Shown in pieces: positions 8,306 through 15,649 of a stretch of DNA of 64,000 nucleotides. The notes under the pieces were generated by a model that was not told the origin of the DNA, made no database searches, and worked only from the letters and a program-made list of their open reading frames with translations. Origin of the DNA: Castellaniella denitrificans (GTDB taxonomy: Bacteria; Pseudomonadota; Gammaproteobacteria; Burkholderiales; Burkholderiaceae_B); assembly GCF_042653765.1 (NCBI RefSeq), contig NZ_JBHSEZ010000004.1, forward strand, positions 124,001-188,000, read 5' to 3'. The position numbers and the translations under genes were made by a program. Each line of letters begins with the position of its first letter. Positions within the stretch are counted from its first letter, which is position 1.

Positions 8306-10792
8306 ATGGACAATCTGAATCTCGGCGTCATCATCGGCGCGACGTTGTCCAGCACGTTCAATAATGCCGTCACGTCCGCCCCTAAAAAGCTGCTGAAAAT
8401 CGGCGACGCTCTCCAGTCGATCAGTCGCCGAGACAATCGTCTGAAGATCCTGCAGGGCGCTGAGTTCGATCTGGAAAAGAGCCGCGCCAAGCTCGCGGCC
8501 GTCAGCCGCGAACTGATGCAGGTCAAAGCCGCGATGCGCGGCGCCGACGGCAAAGAACTGGAGGTATTGAAGAACAGGGCCGCTGCCCTTGAGAGGCAGC
8601 AGGGCACTTTGGCCACCCGTGTCGAGCGCGCACGCGAGAAGGTGCGCCAGGCCGCCACAGCGCACAAGGAAGCCGCAGCGGCGGCCGACAAGCAGACGGG
8701 GAGCCTGGGGCGCCTGGGCAAGTCCCTGGAGACGATTCGATCCCGTGAAGAGTCGCTGGCGCGTGCCATGGCGGCGCAGGAGCGCGCCCAGCAGCGGCTG
8801 AGTTCCGCTCGCGCAGGCCTGTTCGATGCCGTGGCCATCGGCGCGGGCCTGAAGGCCGCATTCTCCGGCGCCGGGGAACTGCAGGCGAAGCTCACCGACA
8901 TCGGCATCACGGCAGATATCCCTGCCGCGAAGATGAAGGAGATCGGCGCGGCGCTCACCACCGTCGCCCGTGAATCCGGCCAGACGCGCGAGAGCCTGGC
9001 CTCCGGCCTGCAGGTGCTTGTCGCGGCGGGCCTTGATAGCGACCGGGCCGTGCAGTCCCTGTCAGCCATCGGCAAGACGGCCACCGCCTCCGGCGCGTCT
9101 GTGGAGGACGTGTCGCGCACCGTGTTCTCGCTGCTGGACAACCTGAAAGTGGCTCCGGGCGACGCAATCAAGGCGATGGATATGCTGGTCGCCGCCGGTA
9201 AGGCTGGCCGGTTTGAACTCAAGGACATGGCGAAGTACTTTCCCGCCATGACCGCTGATGCCGCCAAGCTCGGACTGTCGGGAACCGCCGCTGTCGCCGC
9301 CATTGGATCATCGCTGCAGGTCGCCCTGAAGGGCGCCGCCGACCCCAGCGAGGCGGCCAATAACATGAAGAACTACATGGCGAAAATAACGGCCCCGCTG
9401 ACCGTGAAGAATTTTGCCAAGTTCGGCGTCGACCTGGAAAAGGAGTTCAAGGGCTGGGCGGCAAAAGGACTTAATCCCATTGAGGAATCGCTCAAGCTGG
9501 TGCAGAAACTTACGCACGGCGACGCGTTCAAGATGGGCGAACTGTTCAATGACGTGCAGGTCAAGGCCTTCATCACGCCGCTGCTGCAGAATATCGACGA
9601 ATATAAACGGATCAAGGCGGAGGTCGAATCTTCGACGGGCACGGTGGAAGCTGACGCCGCCCGTCGTCGCAATGAAGACCCCACCCAGAAATGGGCGGAG
9701 CTTGGCGAGGCGCTCACTCAATTGCGCGACAAGGCCATCACGCCACTGTTGCCGCCGCTCACGAAACTCATCAATCAGTTCATCGCCGCCGCGGCGCCGG
9801 TGTCGGCGTGGATGAGCGAGAATGAGACCCTGGTGGGCGTCCTGGGGTCGACGTTCGCCACGCTACTTGCCGGCAAGGTGGCATTCTCGGCAGCGTCCTA
9901 TGGCATCGGCCTGGTTCGCGTCGCGTGGACGGCCTTGGGCGTGGCCGCCACGGCCAACCCGCTGGGCCTGGCCCTCAAGGTCATTGCGCTGGCCGCTGGC
10001 ATCGTCTGGGCGAATTGGGACAAGATCGGCCCGCTATGGAGCAGCTTCTGGTCGTCGGCCACCAGCGTCGTCACCGGCGCCTGGGAAACCATCAAGAACT
10101 TGTGGGCAGGCGCCACCAGCTTTTTCTCGGACGTCTGGGTGCAGGTTCAGGCGGCGTTCTCTGGGGGCATCGGCAGCGTCGTGGCGTTGCTGGTCAACTG
10201 GTCGCCTGTCGGTTTGATTTACAAGGGCATTAGCTCTGCGCTGTCATCGCTCGGGGTCGAATTGCCCGGCAAGTTCAGCGAACTTGGCAGCATGCTGATC
10301 CAGGGCCTGGTGAGCGGTATCGGCAGCATGGGCAGCGCGGTCAAGGGGGCCATCGGCAACGTCGCCGATAACACGATTGGGTGGTTCAAGGAAAAGCTGG
10401 GGATCAAATCACCGTCGCGCGTGTTTCTCGGCTTGGGGCAGATGGTCGGCGCGGGCGCCGCGCAGGGCATTGGCAGTACGGCCCGTGCAGTGGGCCGCGC
10501 CACGGCCGGCCTGGGCCTGGCCGCGAGCATGGCGTTTCAGCCTGCGCTGGCCGCCGGTATGCCAACCGTCGCCACCGCCACCAGGCTCACAGGCCTGGCG
10601 ACACAATCGGCCGCTCCGACCGGCACGGCAGCGCAGTCGGCCCAGCAGGCGGCGGCGGTCACACAGCACTTTGAGTTTCACATCACACAACGCAGCGGCG
10701 AGGATGCCGAGGCCCTGGCCCGGCGGGTTGCCGAGTTGGTGCGTCGCCAAAACCAAAGCACCCAGCGTGCCGCCCTGGGGGATTGGGCATGA
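8306..10792 (+). CDS. Tail tape measure protein (P2 gpT type)
   Basis: 828 aa; sets tail length and is threaded inside the tube. Residues about 30-160 are charged helical coiled coil ('RNRAAALERQQGTLATRVER'-like stretches). A TP901-type tape measure domain follows ('SGLQVLVAAGLDSDRAVQSL', 'SLSAIGKTATASGASVEDVS'). Hydrophobic segments lie at about 500-570 ('VLGSTFATLLAGKVAFSAAS'), and a Gly/Ser/Ala-rich C-terminus contains 'IKSPSRVFLGLGQMVGAGAA', the usual tape-measure ending. It is the longest gene after the chaperone, as expected. The stop overlaps the next ATG (ATGA). Confidence 0.93.
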   Translation: MDNLNLGVIIGATLSSTFNNAVTSAPKKLLKIGDALQSISRRDNRLKILQGAEFDLEKSRAKLAAVSRELMQVKAAMRGADGKELEVLKNRAAALERQQGTLATRVERAREKVRQAATAHKEAAAAADKQTGSLGRLGKSLETIRSREESLARAMAAQERAQQRLSSARAGLFDAVAIGAGLKAAFSGAGELQAKLTDIGITADIPAAKMKEIGAALTTVARESGQTRESLASGLQVLVAAGLDSDRAVQSLSAIGKTATASGASVEDVSRTVFSLLDNLKVAPGDAIKAMDMLVAAGKAGRFELKDMAKYFPAMTADAAKLGLSGTAAVAAIGSSLQVALKGAADPSEAANNMKNYMAKITAPLTVKNFAKFGVDLEKEFKGWAAKGLNPIEESLKLVQKLTHGDAFKMGELFNDVQVKAFITPLLQNIDEYKRIKAEVESSTGTVEADAARRRNEDPTQKWAELGEALTQLRDKAITPLLPPLTKLINQFIAAAAPVSAWMSENETLVGVLGSTFATLLAGKVAFSAASYGIGLVRVAWTALGVAATANPLGLALKVIALAAGIVWANWDKIGPLWSSFWSSATSVVTGAWETIKNLWAGATSFFSDVWVQVQAAFSGGIGSVVALLVNWSPVGLIYKGISSALSSLGVELPGKFSELGSMLIQGLVSGIGSMGSAVKGAIGNVADNTIGWFKEKLGIKSPSRVFLGLGQMVGAGAAQGIGSTARAVGRATAGLGLAASMAFQPALAAGMPTVATATRLTGLATQSAAPTGTAAQSAQQAAAVTQHFEFHITQRSGEDAEALARRVAELVRRQNQSTQRAALGDWA

Positions 10793-11604
10793 TCGGATTT
10801 GATATCGACGTCACCAACGTGGCGAAGCGTGCGGCAGATGCCCTCACGGGCAATAGCTTGATCAAGATGGCAAAGGGCTTCGTCGATCAGCCAACCGAGA
10901 TGCTTGGCGGCCTGGCTGATCGATACGGTTTCACCGCTGCAGGCACCGCGCTGAAGACTGGCCGTATCGATGATCTCGTCTCTGCTGTTGGCGAGGATGC
11001 CGTTGGGCTGCTCGCCAAGGAAGGTGCGCGTCAACTGAATGTTGCAATTGACGCGGCCGCAGGCCAGCTTATCGGCCTGCTGCAGGCGCTCAATGGCAGC
11101 GATCCGCCACCCGCCGGCGACGTGCTGTTGATCCTGGGGGCCTTTCCGTTCATGGTGGGCACCGCCGCACACCAGAGCCTGAAGCGCACGAACGAGTATA
11201 GGTGGGCCAAGCAGGACAGGCTGCTGCGCACGCCAGCGCGGCAGTTTGTGGGCGTCGGTGATGAGCGCGTGGATCTGGATGGCTATCTGCTGCCGCACTA
11301 TACAGGTGGCGCCGACTCGATCACTGTTCTGCGGGCTGCTGCGGCGCGCGGCGAGCCGCAGGAAATGATAGACCACTTTGGGATGGTCTATGGGCGCTAT
11401 GTTGTCGAGAGCATCCAGGAAACGGGCAGCGAACTCGACGCCCATGGCCAGCCTCGGCGAGTGGATTTCACTTTGTCCCTATCGATTTATGGGGAAGACG
11501 CGCTGCCGCTTGCCGGCGCTGCCGCTGCCGTGGCGATGGCGGCGAGTGGCGATGAGCCGCTGCCATCGGCCGACGCCACCAATCAGGGCACCATGGAGGC
11601 GTAA
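10789..11604 (+). CDS. Tail protein U (P2 gpU) with long N-terminal extension
   Basis: 271 aa. The gpU domain begins about residue 112 with 'LLILGAFPFMVGTAAHQSLK' and continues through 'LPHYTGGADSITVLR' to 'RRVDFTLSLSIYGED'. P2 gpU is only about 160 aa, so the first 110 residues ('AKRAADALTGNSLIKMAKGF' and beyond) are an extension of unknown role, helical and Ala-rich. gpU completes the tail and helps to join it to the head. The ATG at 10789 overlaps the tape-measure stop; the gpX ATG follows the stop with no gap. Confidence 0.88.
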   Translation: MIGFDIDVTNVAKRAADALTGNSLIKMAKGFVDQPTEMLGGLADRYGFTAAGTALKTGRIDDLVSAVGEDAVGLLAKEGARQLNVAIDAAAGQLIGLLQALNGSDPPPAGDVLLILGAFPFMVGTAAHQSLKRTNEYRWAKQDRLLRTPARQFVGVGDERVDLDGYLLPHYTGGADSITVLRAAAARGEPQEMIDHFGMVYGRYVVESIQETGSELDAHGQPRRVDFTLSLSIYGEDALPLAGAAAAVAMAASGDEPLPSADATNQGTMEA

Positions 11605-11811
11605 ATGCAGACCTACCTCACCCGCCACGGCGAAACCCTGGACGCCATCGCATGGCGCGTATACGGGACAGAGCAGGCCGTGCATGCCATCCTCAAGGCC
11701 AACCCCCATGTCACATACCAGCCAGCGGAGTTGCCGCCTGGCCTGAAGCTGACGCTTCCGGATGCCCCCGTTTCAGCCCGTCCGGTGCAAACCGTCCGGC
11801 TGTGGGCGTAG
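11605..11811 (+). CDS. Tail protein X (LysM-like)
   Basis: 68 aa. P2 gpX family: a small LysM-like baseplate/tail protein. The pattern 'YLTRHGETLDAIAWRVYGTE' then 'ILKANPHVTYQPAELPPGLK' is the LysM signature (G-E-T-L-D-x-I-A, N-P, L-P-x-G). Starts immediately after the gpU stop (TAAATG) and lies three bases before gpD. Confidence 0.92.
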   Translation: MQTYLTRHGETLDAIAWRVYGTEQAVHAILKANPHVTYQPAELPPGLKLTLPDAPVSARPVQTVRLWA

Positions 11812-11814
11812 GCC

Positions 11815-12852
11815 ATGACCCCGGATTTTCGCATTGTCCACGCGAGCGCGGATATCACCGCCCTGGTCGCAGATCGGCTTGTCACGCTGCGCATCACCGA
11901 TCAGGCGGGGATCGTTTCCGACCAGTTCGACCTGTCTCTCGATAATCGCGACAATGCCGTGGCGATTCCGAGCACGGGTGCAGCGTTGACCGTCGCGCTA
12001 GGCTACAAGGGCCAGCCGCTCTTTGATATGGGTCAGTACACCATCGACGAGGTCGAATCCGCCGGCCTGCCGCGCACGCTTAGTTTGCATGGCAAGGCCG
12101 CCAACATGGGAGCGAGTTTCAAGAGCCAGAAGAACCGCGATTGGGACAAGACGACGCTGGGCAAGATCGTGAGCACCGTGGCGGGCGAGCACGGGTTGAC
12201 GGCAAAGGTTGCCGACAGATTCAGAGACGTGCCAGTTGATCACCTGGATCAGGCCTATGAGTCGGATCTTAACCTGCTCACCCGCCTGGCCGAACAGTAC
12301 GGCGCCGTCATGAAGCCGGCCGGAGGGTTCCTGCTGTTCGTCGAACGCGGCGCAGGCGTGACGGCTGATGGCAAGCCACTGCCCACTATGCCCATCGTCC
12401 CCACCGACACCATAGGCAGCGATGGGTGGCGCACCTCCATCCATGAGCGTCAGTATTATGCGCGGGTGGGTGCGCATTGGGGGAACCGTCGCGCCGCAAA
12501 AACGCAATATGTGTATGCGGGCAGCGGCGATCCTGTCATGTATATCCGCCATCCGTACAAATCCGAGCGTGACGCGCTGGCCGCCGCCGAGGCGAAGCTG
12601 CGCCAACTCCAGCGCGGGCGCACCAGCCTGAACCTGACTCTGCACGGAAGCCCAGCCATCTGCGCGGAAATGCCGCTGATGCTGGCGGGTTTCGATGCCC
12701 TGACGGACGGCGAGTGGATTGCGACACGGGCCGAGCATACGCTCGAGGGCAGCGGCCTTATCACCCGCGTGGAAGCCCAGCGACGCGATGACTTCGATGC
12801 CGAGGCGGCTGACCGCGCCGAGCAGGACAGCGCGGCCCCAGCGGGAGAATAA
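11815..12852 (+). CDS. Late control protein D / baseplate hub
   Basis: 345 aa. P2 gpD family, the hub to which the spike attaches. N-terminal 'PDFRIVHASADITALVADRL' and 'DQFDLSLDNRDNAVAIP' are characteristic. The central part holds 'LARLAEQYG'-type helix ('LLTRLAEQYGAVMKPAGGFL'), and the acidic C-terminal tail (ADRAEQDSAAPAGE) is common. Placement between X and W is conserved in P2-like phages with this order. Confidence 0.92.
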   Translation: MTPDFRIVHASADITALVADRLVTLRITDQAGIVSDQFDLSLDNRDNAVAIPSTGAALTVALGYKGQPLFDMGQYTIDEVESAGLPRTLSLHGKAANMGASFKSQKNRDWDKTTLGKIVSTVAGEHGLTAKVADRFRDVPVDHLDQAYESDLNLLTRLAEQYGAVMKPAGGFLLFVERGAGVTADGKPLPTMPIVPTDTIGSDGWRTSIHERQYYARVGAHWGNRRAAKTQYVYAGSGDPVMYIRHPYKSERDALAAAEAKLRQLQRGRTSLNLTLHGSPAICAEMPLMLAGFDALTDGEWIATRAEHTLEGSGLITRVEAQRRDDFDAEAADRAEQDSAAPAGE

Positions 12853-12866
12853 CCCCGCCGCAGGAA
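12853..12866 (+). repeat. 14-bp exact repeat CCCCGCCGCAGGAA, copy 2
   Basis: Second copy of the sequence at 5492-5505. It begins at the base after the gpD stop codon and lies 30 bases before the gpW start, inside a 44-base gap. Confidence 0.6.
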
Positions 12867-12896
12867 CCTCCAGCCGCCCTGGCCCAACATGGCGCC

Positions 12897-13241
12897 ATGA
12901 GCGGAACCAATGCACTTACTGGCGAGTCGCTCGGCGGCCTGGATCATCTCAAGCAGTCGATACGCGACATTCTGACGACCCCAATTGGCGGCCGTGTCAT
13001 GCGTCGTCAGTACGGCTCGCGCCTTTTTGATCTGCTCGACGCGCCGACGAACCGGCGGATTATGGCAGCAATCTATGCTGCCACCGCCGGCGCACTGCGC
13101 CTGTGGGAGCCTCGCTTCAAGCTGCAGCGTGTCGCCGTCGACGCGGTTTCTCCAGGTCGGGTTTCGCTGACGGTTTATGGCCTGTATGTCTACGGTGACC
13201 AGCCAGTCCCGCTGTCAATGACCGTCGAGGTAACCGCATGA
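12897..13241 (+). CDS. Baseplate assembly protein W (gp25-like)
   Basis: 114 aa, P2 gpW/T4 gp25 wedge protein. 'HLKQSIRDILTTPIGGRVMR' and 'RQYGSRLFDLLDAPTN' are the conserved gp25 signature with R-x-x-Y-G-S. The stop overlaps the gpJ start by four bases. Length is typical. Confidence 0.94.
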   Translation: MSGTNALTGESLGGLDHLKQSIRDILTTPIGGRVMRRQYGSRLFDLLDAPTNRRIMAAIYAATAGALRLWEPRFKLQRVAVDAVSPGRVSLTVYGLYVYGDQPVPLSMTVEVTA

Positions 13242-14128
13242 GCATTGATCTGTCTCTGCTGCCTCCGCCATCGGTCGTCGAGCCCCTCGACTTTGAGACC
13301 ATCCTGGCGACGATCAAGGCCGACGTGCTGGCCGTTGTCCCCGAGTTGGCCGATGTGCTGGCTCTGGAGTCTGAACCCGCCACGAAATTATGTGAGGTGT
13401 TCGCGTACCGCGAATTGCTGCTGCGCGCACGCATCAATAATGCAGCCAAGGCCACCATGCTGGCCCACGCCGAGGATACCGACTTGGACAACCTGGCCGT
13501 CCTGTTCGGCGTCCAACGCCTGCCGGACGAAAAGGACGATAGGCTGCGCCGGCGCACGCAGTTGTCGCTCGAGAGTTATTCAACGGCCGGGCCGACAAAG
13601 TCCTATCTGTACCACGCGCTGTCCGTGTCCAGTGACGTTCTCGACGCCTATGTGGATAGTCCGGCGCCTGGCGCCGTGCGTATCGTGATCCTGGCTGTGC
13701 CGTCTGATGACTATCCGCACGGCGTTCCGTCCCAGGCTCTGCTCGACGCGACGTACTCGGCGGTCAGCGCCGAGGACGTGCGCCCGCTCACGGACGCCCC
13801 TCTGACCGTTGCTGCCGAGGTCATTTTCTACTCCGTCGCCGCCTCCCTTGTGTGCTTGCCTGGGGTTGGGCAGGCCGCTGTCATCCAGGCCGCCATCGAG
13901 GCGGTCACAGCTTACGTCAACGATCAGTTCCGTTTGGGCTACGACATCACGGTGTCCGGCCTGAAAGCCGCGCTGCGCCGCCCCGGTGTGGCGCGGGTCA
14001 ACCTCACCTCGCCCGCGCTGCCCGCCGCAGAGTCCGACGATGAGCAGGATGTGCTGGTCGCCGTCTCTGGCTGGCAAGCCGCTTTCTGCACGTCGATCAC
14101 GGTAACACCTGGAGGCGTGAGCGCATGA
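13238..14128 (+). CDS. Baseplate assembly protein J
   Basis: 296 aa, P2 gpJ (gp6-like wedge). 'LPPPSVVEPLDFETILATIK' near the start and 'AYRELLLRARINNAAKATML' then 'HAEDTDLDNLAVLFGVQR' are family signatures. The gene lies between W and I and overlaps both by four bases, showing translational coupling of the wedge complex. Confidence 0.94.
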   Translation: MSIDLSLLPPPSVVEPLDFETILATIKADVLAVVPELADVLALESEPATKLCEVFAYRELLLRARINNAAKATMLAHAEDTDLDNLAVLFGVQRLPDEKDDRLRRRTQLSLESYSTAGPTKSYLYHALSVSSDVLDAYVDSPAPGAVRIVILAVPSDDYPHGVPSQALLDATYSAVSAEDVRPLTDAPLTVAAEVIFYSVAASLVCLPGVGQAAVIQAAIEAVTAYVNDQFRLGYDITVSGLKAALRRPGVARVNLTSPALPAAESDDEQDVLVAVSGWQAAFCTSITVTPGGVSA

Positions 14129-15279
14129 GCCTGCTGCCATACAACGCAACCGCGTTCGAGCGCGCACTGGACGCCGCCACGCCGCTGGCGCTGCCGACCC
14201 CTATCGCCGACCTCTGGAACCCCGACACCTGCCCGCGCGACGCGCTGCCGTGGCTGGCCTGGGCGCTGCACGTTGACAACTGGGAGGATGCCGCGACTGA
14301 GTCGCAGCAGCGTGATGCGATCCGCATGTCGGTGTTGCTGCATCGCAAGAAGGGCACCCCTTGGGCGCTCAAGCGCGCGCTGTCCACCCTGGGCCTCGGC
14401 ATTGAACTGATCGATCAGCACGAACAGCAGGTCATGTACGCGCAGTACAACCCACCGCGCCTGGATGGCACCTGGAAGCTGGACGGCTCGAGAAAGATCA
14501 TGCCGTTGAGCGCGATCACGGGCATCCCCCAGGTGCAGCACTGGGCGCAGTTCATCGTGCGCCTGAACCTTGCCGACGTGTCGAACCCGGCCGTCCTGAC
14601 GAAACTGCGCGCTCTGGTCGAGGAATGGAAACCGCAGCGGTCATGGCCACTGTTCACATACCTGCTGCGCATCTATTTCACCGTCACCATTGGCGCCGAG
14701 TCGCATTTCGTGATGCAAAAGCGCGTGCATGCTCCGATCTGGAGCGGCCTGACAATCACGACCCGTCCCGGATTCGTCTGGAAGCTGGGCCGCAACGGTA
14801 CGGCCGTCAAGCTCGGGCAGTTCAAGCTGGACGGGTCGGTGCAGATTGGCAAGCTGTATGGCGCAGTGCCCGGCCCAAAACTCAAGTCAGCCCGCGTCGA
14901 GAGCAGCGCCGCGCTGGCGAAGTACATCAGCATCGATACCCGACCTCGCCAGCGCCTGGGCCTGTCGCACACTGTACGCACGCCCGATCCAGTGACGTTG
15001 CACAAGCGCCCGCGCAAGCTGGACGGCACATGGAAGGTCGGCACCGGCACGAAGCTCGGGCAGTTCAAGCTCGACGGCACACCACTGCCTCGCAACCCAA
15101 TGACAGAAGGCCCGCGTCTCGGCCGCTTCAAGCTGCGCAACCCCGCCCACGACATTCCCGATCCAGCCTACGCCGGGCGCGTGAAGCTGGACGGCACATG
15201 GAAGGTCGGCGGCCCCGCCCAGCCAGACTCTCGCATCGTTTCGACAAGGATTCCAGATGGCATCGACGGTCATATCTAA
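14125..15279 (+). CDS. Tail protein I with repeat-containing C-terminal extension
   Basis: 384 aa. The first about 200 residues are the P2 gpI domain ('LWNPDTCPRDALPWLAWALH', 'RKKGTPWALKRALSTLG'). P2 gpI is only about 176 aa; the rest here is an added region with recurring L-D-G motifs: 'RLDGTWKLDGSRK', 'KLGQFKLDGSVQIGKLYG', 'KLDGTWKVGTGTKLGQFKLD', 'RLGRFKLRN' and 'VKLDGTWKVGGP'. These short beta-like repeats may form a fibre-docking or surface domain (inference). The next gene starts 23 bases before its stop. Confidence 0.9.
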   Translation: MSLLPYNATAFERALDAATPLALPTPIADLWNPDTCPRDALPWLAWALHVDNWEDAATESQQRDAIRMSVLLHRKKGTPWALKRALSTLGLGIELIDQHEQQVMYAQYNPPRLDGTWKLDGSRKIMPLSAITGIPQVQHWAQFIVRLNLADVSNPAVLTKLRALVEEWKPQRSWPLFTYLLRIYFTVTIGAESHFVMQKRVHAPIWSGLTITTRPGFVWKLGRNGTAVKLGQFKLDGSVQIGKLYGAVPGPKLKSARVESSAALAKYISIDTRPRQRLGLSHTVRTPDPVTLHKRPRKLDGTWKVGTGTKLGQFKLDGTPLPRNPMTEGPRLGRFKLRNPAHDIPDPAYAGRVKLDGTWKVGGPAQPDSRIVSTRIPDGIDGHI

Positions 15280-15637
15280 CGCCTGGCGCGCGCGCCTCGC
15301 CGATTTCCACGCCGCCGGCGCGCCGCTGGCGAAATTCGCGTTCATGTCCTTCGGCGATGGTGGCCACAACCCGGACGATACGCCCAAGGCGCCAGATCCC
15401 GACGCGCCTGGCCTGTACCACGAAGTGCTGCGCGTGCCGCTGCACAACGTGAGCCGACCCACGCCATACGCAGTCGAGTGCGAGGGCCGCATCGAGCCGG
15501 GTGAGCTGGTCGGCATCAAGGTGTCCGAGGCGATGCTGCTCGATGAAGAAGGCCGTCCCGTAGCTTTCAAGACCTTTGCGCCGAAGGTGCGCGAAGCCGA
15601 CGAACTTTACCAGGTGTTCATCGAACCCCTTTTCTAA
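15257..15637 (+). CDS. Tail-collar fibre protein, N-terminal-domain type
   Basis: 126 aa, phage tail-collar fibre family (the N-terminal domain of P2 gpH-like fibres). 'NAWRARLADFHAAGAPLAKF' and 'FMSFGDGGHN' match this family's start, and 'LYHEVLRVPLHN' its middle. Here the domain is a stand-alone protein; the large fibre gene follows after 12 bases. It probably attaches the diversified fibre to the baseplate (inference). A 23-base overlap with gpI couples translation. Confidence 0.82.
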   Translation: MASTVISNAWRARLADFHAAGAPLAKFAFMSFGDGGHNPDDTPKAPDPDAPGLYHEVLRVPLHNVSRPTPYAVECEGRIEPGELVGIKVSEAMLLDEEGRPVAFKTFAPKVREADELYQVFIEPLF

Positions 15638-15649
15638 TCAGGTGAGACC

